Position numbers and translations under genes: made by a program
Notes under the pieces: generated by a model
Told to the model about the DNA's origin: nothing
Databases searched by the model: none
The model's input: the letters and a program-made list of their open reading frames with translations, nothing else
Source of the DNA: Caenorhabditis remanei
Taxonomy: Eukaryota > Nematoda > Chromadorea > Rhabditida > Rhabditidae
Direction: 5' to 3'
NCBI RefSeq assembly: GCF_010183535.1
Contig: NC_071328.1
Location: 10,416,001 to 10,480,000 of the forward strand
Length of the DNA stretch: 64,000 bases
Part shown: positions 59,637-64,000 of the stretch, piece by piece
Numbering within the stretch: the first letter of the stretch is position 1
Layout: each line of letters starts with the position of its first letter

Positions 59637-60152
59637 TTAATTGATAATTGTTCAAAAGTTGAAGTACATTCCATTCTCTTTTGCGTATTATTCCGAATTG
59701 AGTATTTCTTTTTTCGCCTCTCTTCTTTTGCTTTAAAAAAATGAAATTATTCCTTTTCACTCATTTTATACACGATAACTTTAACTTGCATGGAAAACTT
59801 TATAACTTTATTTGAACAATTGAAATTATCACTGTTATGCTCTCAAGATGTGGAACGGGGTGGAGAAACGAACTGGGAATCACAAAGTAGGAAATCAATC
59901 AAAAAGAAGCTGAAACGAGAAATGCTATAAAATGTTCAGAAAATATTTAAACATACAGCACAAAGAGCAACACGAACAGACAGAACAGACAATGAAAAAA
60001 TACTCTTCTGTCTACTATCGGAATAGTTCTTCCTTCTTCTCGGCGTTGGATGAGTATTGACTAACAATATATTTTATTCAAACTTTGAAAAAAAACAGGG
60101 AGGGGAAAATGAAATAAAAAACGAAACAACTTGCAACAAAGCAATGCAACGA
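59637..60152. other. convergent intergenic region
   Basis: The MARVEL-like gene and the OPRTase gene converge here, so it should contain both 3' UTRs. No gene or repeat was recognised. Confidence 0.5.
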
Positions 60153-60938
60153 TTAGAAGGGTTTGGCGAGATGCTCGATGATCTGATGCTTTCGCTCTTC
60201 TGTCATCTCGTTCTTTGTTATGAGGCCATCAAGAATTCCTTCCATGGTCAGGAAACTGAAATAAAACGGTTGAGAACGTGTTTAGTGTTGAGTTGAGATT
60301 CGTGAAGATGTGTTTACCTCATGAAGTTGAGTTTATCTTCAGCAAGATTGGCAGATGCACCTTGCTGTCTGTCCAAAACTGCAATAGCGTCTGTCACTTT
60401 CAAACTTTCTTTGCGAATGGCTTCTGCTGTCTCGCGAATAGATTCTCCAGAAGTAACAACGTCTTCAACTAGAAGCACAGTTTTCCCTGGTTGATAGACT
60501 CCTTCGATCAATTGTTTTGTGCCGTAAGCTTTAGCCTCTTTTCTCTTCATCAGCATTGGTGTGTTGAGGATATCAGAGACAAGCTGTAATCAGAATAAGA
60601 AATAGCGAAAAATATTCACATCTGAATACCGTAGCAAGTGGAAGAGCAGCATATGGAACACCGACAACATAATCAAACTTGATATTTTTTGCAACAAGTT
60701 TATCACACATAGCTTGAGCAGCCATTCTGAGAACGCGTGGCGAACTCATGATTCTGCGCAGATCAATATAAATTGGAGTCATTTGTCCGGATTTGAGGTA
60801 AAACTCTCCAGTTCTAAAACATTCCATTTGATAGAGCTCCTCGAAAAGAGTTGTCTCTTCGATTGGAGAAGCAGATTGAACTTTGACAACTACTGGATCG
60901 TCAATAGCATGGTTTCCGTTGGCAGTAGCAGCGGTCAT
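60153..60938 (-). CDS. orotate phosphoribosyltransferase, single-domain
   Basis: Three minus-strand exons (60938-60630, 60583-60318, 60255-60153) give 225 residues. The enzyme joins orotate to PRPP to make orotidine 5'-monophosphate in pyrimidine synthesis. Motifs: [17 protein letters not shown] (orotate side), [17 protein letters not shown], and the PRPP-binding loop [14 protein letters not shown], which defines type I phosphoribosyltransferases. Most animals carry OPRT fused to OMP decarboxylase (UMP synthase). Here the reading frame stops directly after the OPRT domain with no decarboxylase, as I recall for C. elegans R12E2.11, which exists beside a bifunctional enzyme. The start is taken at MTAATANG because an acceptor (TTTTGCAG) lies a few bases upstream. 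It lies 348 bases downstream of mrps-6 on the same strand. Confidence 0.9.
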
Positions 60939-61286
60939 TCTGAGCTGCAAAAGTTCAAAATTTAAAACCGAATTTTATCTTTTTTCTTTCATATTGATGA
61001 AAACAAGTTTTCGTGAGAAAGAAGTAAATATGTCACATGGTCAAATAAACCATCGAGAACAAAAACAAAAATTGAAAACAAAGTGCCATATTTATAACAT
61101 CAAAAAATACTATTGAACTAAATGTGATAAAAACCGATCTATATATCCTAAAATTGTACAGAAAACTAGAGAAGACAGACAAAGTAAATGAAGATTGTCT
61201 CGACTGATAACACCACCAATAGGCGTGACCCAAAGTGCATTGACGGTGATCTTCGACCCGTGAATTCATATTGAGAACAGATGTAT

Positions 61287-61921
61287 CTATGGTCTTGGTG
61301 GTGCGATAGGATAACTCTTTGGAATACTTTTCCACTCTTTTTCGGTACGCTTGTAGATCATCTGGCGAGTGAAATGTCCCATCTTTTGGTTTTCGCGTAG
61401 ATCACTGACAGCTTGTCTCTCTGCCGGTGCCTTCAGGATTTCTTCCAGATTACACTCGACTTTTAGTGCCGGCAATGTATCCACCTGGATTAGGTCAACT
61501 TGCACCTGCAACTCAACCTAAAATTAGGAGGAACAGAGAATTACTTACGGTATCTAAATCATGTGTCAAAATTGACTTCGTTTTTTGTCTTGCTTCTCGT
61601 GACATATGTGCTTTGAAGAGGAAGAAGCTAAAAAAAGGAAAATAAATAATTTTCAATACAGGCGGATATTACTTTGAAGCATAAACTGGTTCGTTCGTTT
61701 GTTTTGCCAGTCGTTTATAAGGTAGATCGCGATGTCCCAGCGATTCCACTTTTTCAATAACTGCTCCGTGATCCAAAAGAGTGTTTCCTGCTCGAGTGAG
61801 AGCTTTAACCAGATCGGCCTGCAAGGAAAAATATTGCCGAACTAGGTTTTCTTCCTTTTTGTGAATGTAAATTTACCTTGGATAGAGATCGAGTGATCAT
61901 GCTCACTTCATAAAACGGCAT
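61287..61921 (-). CDS. mrps-6: mitochondrial small ribosomal subunit protein bS6m
   Basis: Four minus-strand exons (61921-61877, 61818-61673, 61627-61549, 61517-61287) encode 166 residues starting MPFYEVSMITRSLSK. This matches the S6 fold start (YE-x-x-x-I/L) followed by the alpha helix DLVKALTRAGNTLLDHG and the strand VIEKVESLGHRDLPYK. The next strand, FFLFKAHMSREAR, is also typical. The protein sits at the platform of the mitochondrial small subunit and contacts 12S rRNA. The C-terminal extension after about residue 110 is nematode-type and not present in bacterial S6. No cleavable presequence is obvious. Confidence 0.88.
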
Positions 61922-62473
61922 TATAACCAGTAATCGGTTAAGAACACGGAGAATTTGAAGAGATCTGGAAAAATTTTCATCACATTCAGGGTCTTCAATA
62001 TTTAATGCTTCATTATTTATAGTCTTATCACGATGACCGAGATTGGATCCGGATATTTTTGAATGAAAAAAATGGTTAGTATAAGAAATTTACATCAAGG
62101 ATTGGAAAAATATTTTTATTTCTTTTTCGAGCTGTAAATTTAATACTTTAGAAAACAGAAAAATACACAGAAAATGGGTGGAAATACGAGGCGGGTCTCG
62201 CAGCGACTGGTGTTGATTTACGGAGAAATAGCATGCGCCTTTAAACGATGATATTTCTTTTTAAACAGCACTAGCGCGAAATCTGCTAAATTGTGAAAAT
62301 CCAACGTTTTCAGGTACATTCCAATTTTATTCACTTTACATTCAATTTTTGCAGATACAATCAAACTCTCGTTCGTAATTGTTCTCTATTATATCAAATT
62401 ATTAATCGTTTCAACTGTTTGCGTGCTTGCAATAACTGTCATAAATCTTAAGAATTCGAAAAAAATTATAGAA
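61922..62473. promoter_or_regulatory. divergent promoter region between mrps-6 and rpn-8
   Basis: Two housekeeping genes diverge from this 552-bp stretch. On the plus side acceptor-like sequences TTTTTGCAG (62354) and TTATAG (62470) precede the rpn-8 ATG, the latter by only a few bases, which suggests SL trans-splicing. A GC-rich patch with the sequence GGCGGGTCTCGCAGCGACTGG lies at about 62191-62212. Confidence 0.5.
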
Positions 62474-64000
62474 ATGGCTCCCACGAATAAGGATGGAGGT
62501 GTAGCAACTGCAAAAGCAGTGGACGTTCTCAAACAGAAAGCCGGAGCCCATCATTGCCTCGGAAATGTTCACGCGAATCTTCCAGTCAATAAGGTTGGTT
62601 TTCGTGATGATTTCATTCAGAGGATTTTGTTTTTAGGTAACTGTTCACCCACTTGTGCTTCTTAGTGTTGTTGATCATTTCAATCGCGTCAGTAAGACTC
62701 AAAGTGTGAAGCGTGTTGTCGGAGTGCTTCTAGGCTCGATGAAGAAGGACAAGACCTTGGACATTGGTAACAGTTTCGCCGGTACGAAAACTTTTCAATT
62801 TTCGAATGTTTAAGTGACAAATCTTTCCAGTTCCATTCGATGAAGATGACAAAGACAAGAACACGTGGTTCTTGGACATGGACTATTTAGAGAGCATGTA
62901 TGGAATGTTCTACAAAGTGAGTTAAACTTATGAAATTTTCACCTTGTTAATTTTTTTTATATTTTAACCCAATTTACTATTTCCAGGTCGCAGCAAAAGA
63001 GAAGATTGTCGGATGGTATCACACTGGGCCAAAACTGCACAAGGTATAAAGGAGACTTTCGGCCCGGGGCTGAGAGACGCAGGGTGTGGTGTAGCGGTTA
63101 ACGTGTGAGACCGCCGCTCTAGTACTTGTTTGTTCGACGCCATTTTCATACACCGGGTTTGTGATGACCACATACGGATCACTGGGCTCTGAATCTCCAT
63201 GAACCGATAATATCCGTTCTGATACCCGTTTTACCAAAAATCTTGGTTTTTAAGATAATCATGGTTAAATAAAAACATCATACTTTTCCTAAGTAGAATA
63301 ATCATTGAATCAATTTGATTTTAGAATGATATCGCTATCAACGAACAATTGAAGAGATTCTGTCCGAATCCGGTTCTTGTGATTATTGACGCTGAGCCAA
63401 AAAACATTGGATTGCCGACCGAAGCTTATATTGAGGTTCAAGAAGTCCATGACGTAAGATTGTTGAATTTTCGTTATCAAGTTCGAAAAAACTCTTTCAG
63501 GATGGAACACCGCCAATCAAAACTTTCGAGCACGTTCCTTCAGATATCGGAGCAGAAGAAGCGGAAGAAGTTGGAGTTGAGCATTTGTTGAGAGATATTA
63601 AGGATCAAACTGCTGGAACTCTTTCTCAACGTATCACCGATCAATTGATGGGCTTGAGAGGACTTCAATCACAACTTGAGTCGATTGAAAAATACCTTCA
63701 TGATATTGTGCGTGGGTCTCTTCCAGTCAACCATCACGTTATCTATTATGTGCAAGAAGTTCTTAACCTGCTCCCCGATGTAACTCACCCTGATTATGTC
63801 GTCTCACAGAACGTTCAAACGAACGATCAGCTTATGTGTGTTTATATGGGATCGCTGGTTCGATCTGTTGTTGCACTACACAATTTGATCGATAACAAGG
63901 TGAGTAATAGGGATCTATTATTACCACAGAAATAATTTTATAGATTGCTCTCCAAAAAGCCGAAAAGGAACAGGAAACAAGCGAATCAGATAAGAAAAAA
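62474..64000 (+). CDS. rpn-8: 26S proteasome lid subunit RPN-8 (PSMD7), partial
   Basis: Exons 62474-62593, 62637-62781, 62831-62916, 62987-63043, 63325-63453, 63501-63899 and 63944 onward; the last is cut by the window end in a Lys/Glu-rich tail. The start MAPTNKDGG leads into an MPN domain: [53 protein letters not shown] and [19 protein letters not shown]. Rpn8 pairs with the deubiquitinase Rpn11 in the proteasome lid. The catalytic JAMM motif (E, HxHPxx...D) is not conserved here (HTG instead of HSH), as expected for the non-catalytic MPN subunit. A long helix follows ([19 protein letters not shown]). The family is very conserved, so identification is secure. Confidence 0.95.
63083..63154 (+). 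other. tRNA-like sequence inside rpn-8 intron 4 (tRNA pseudogene or SINE head)
   Basis: Seventy-two bases start GGTGTGGTGTAGCGGTTAAC, an A-box-like element, and contain TTGTTCGACGC, close to the B-box consensus GGTTCGANTCC. The ends GGTGT and ACACC are complementary, as an acceptor stem would be. The length fits a tRNA. The T-loop side departs from consensus and the anticodon arm is not convincing, so a decayed tRNA or the head of a tRNA-derived SINE is more likely than a working gene. Confidence 0.45.

Noticed and set aside
1..64000. CRISPR array, rRNA genes, prokaryotic operon signals
   Set aside because: No regularly spaced direct repeats, no rRNA similarity, and gene structure is clearly eukaryotic.

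Overview
This is nuclear DNA from a Caenorhabditis-type nematode. The evidence is short introns with TTTTCAG-type acceptors, start codons sitting directly behind such acceptors (as in spliced-leader trans-splicing), closely spaced same-strand genes, and protein sequences close to C. elegans UNC-89, UNC-73/Trio, cytosolic alanyl-tRNA synthetase and RPN-8. As far as I recall the C. elegans counterparts lie on chromosome I. Some residues and splice positions differ from C. elegans, so a sister species is more likely than C. elegans itself. Exon ends were placed by eye from splice consensus and reading phase. For almost every gene the exon lengths sum to a whole number of codons.

Layout. 1-5.6 kb: 5' end of unc-89 on the minus strand, running off the left edge through a long intron. 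5.6-11.2 kb: intergenic DNA rich in repeats, with a 5'-truncated LINE reverse-transcriptase fragment between inverted repeats and a C-rich/G-rich array. 11.2-13.2 kb: a chromodomain plus SET-domain gene (+). 14.5-40.2 kb: unc-73 (+), with SEC14, spectrin-type region, DH1-PH1, SH3, DH2-PH2, Ig and FN3, and several in-phase alternative first exons inside its large introns. 40.5-40.8 kb: a CKS gene (+), possibly operonic with unc-73. 41.1-41.9 kb: an MSP-domain gene (-). 43.2-44.0 kb: a Q/N/P-rich protein gene (-). 44-48.1 kb: largely gene-free, with one TIR element. 48.2-48.7 kb: a small calponin-family gene (-). 49.9-53.0 kb: aars-2 (-). 53.8-55.9 kb: an SH2-tyrosine kinase (+), followed by a small coiled-coil gene (56.2-56.7 kb, +). 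57.8-59.6 kb: a four-helix (MARVEL-like) membrane protein (+). 60.2-60.9 kb: a standalone orotate phosphoribosyltransferase (-). 61.3-61.9 kb: mitochondrial ribosomal protein S6 (-). 62.5 kb to the end: rpn-8 (+), cut by the window edge and carrying a tRNA-like sequence in one intron.

How the genes relate. unc-73 supplies a Rac GEF (DH1) and a Rho GEF (DH2) used in cell migration and axon guidance. unc-89 encodes the giant M-line protein of muscle. aars-2, mrps-6, rpn-8 and the OPRTase gene are housekeeping genes. No single pathway unites the window. The points most worth a second look are the modular promoter/first-exon architecture of unc-73, the chromo-SET protein with an altered catalytic motif, and the repeat structures at 6.6-9.7 kb.
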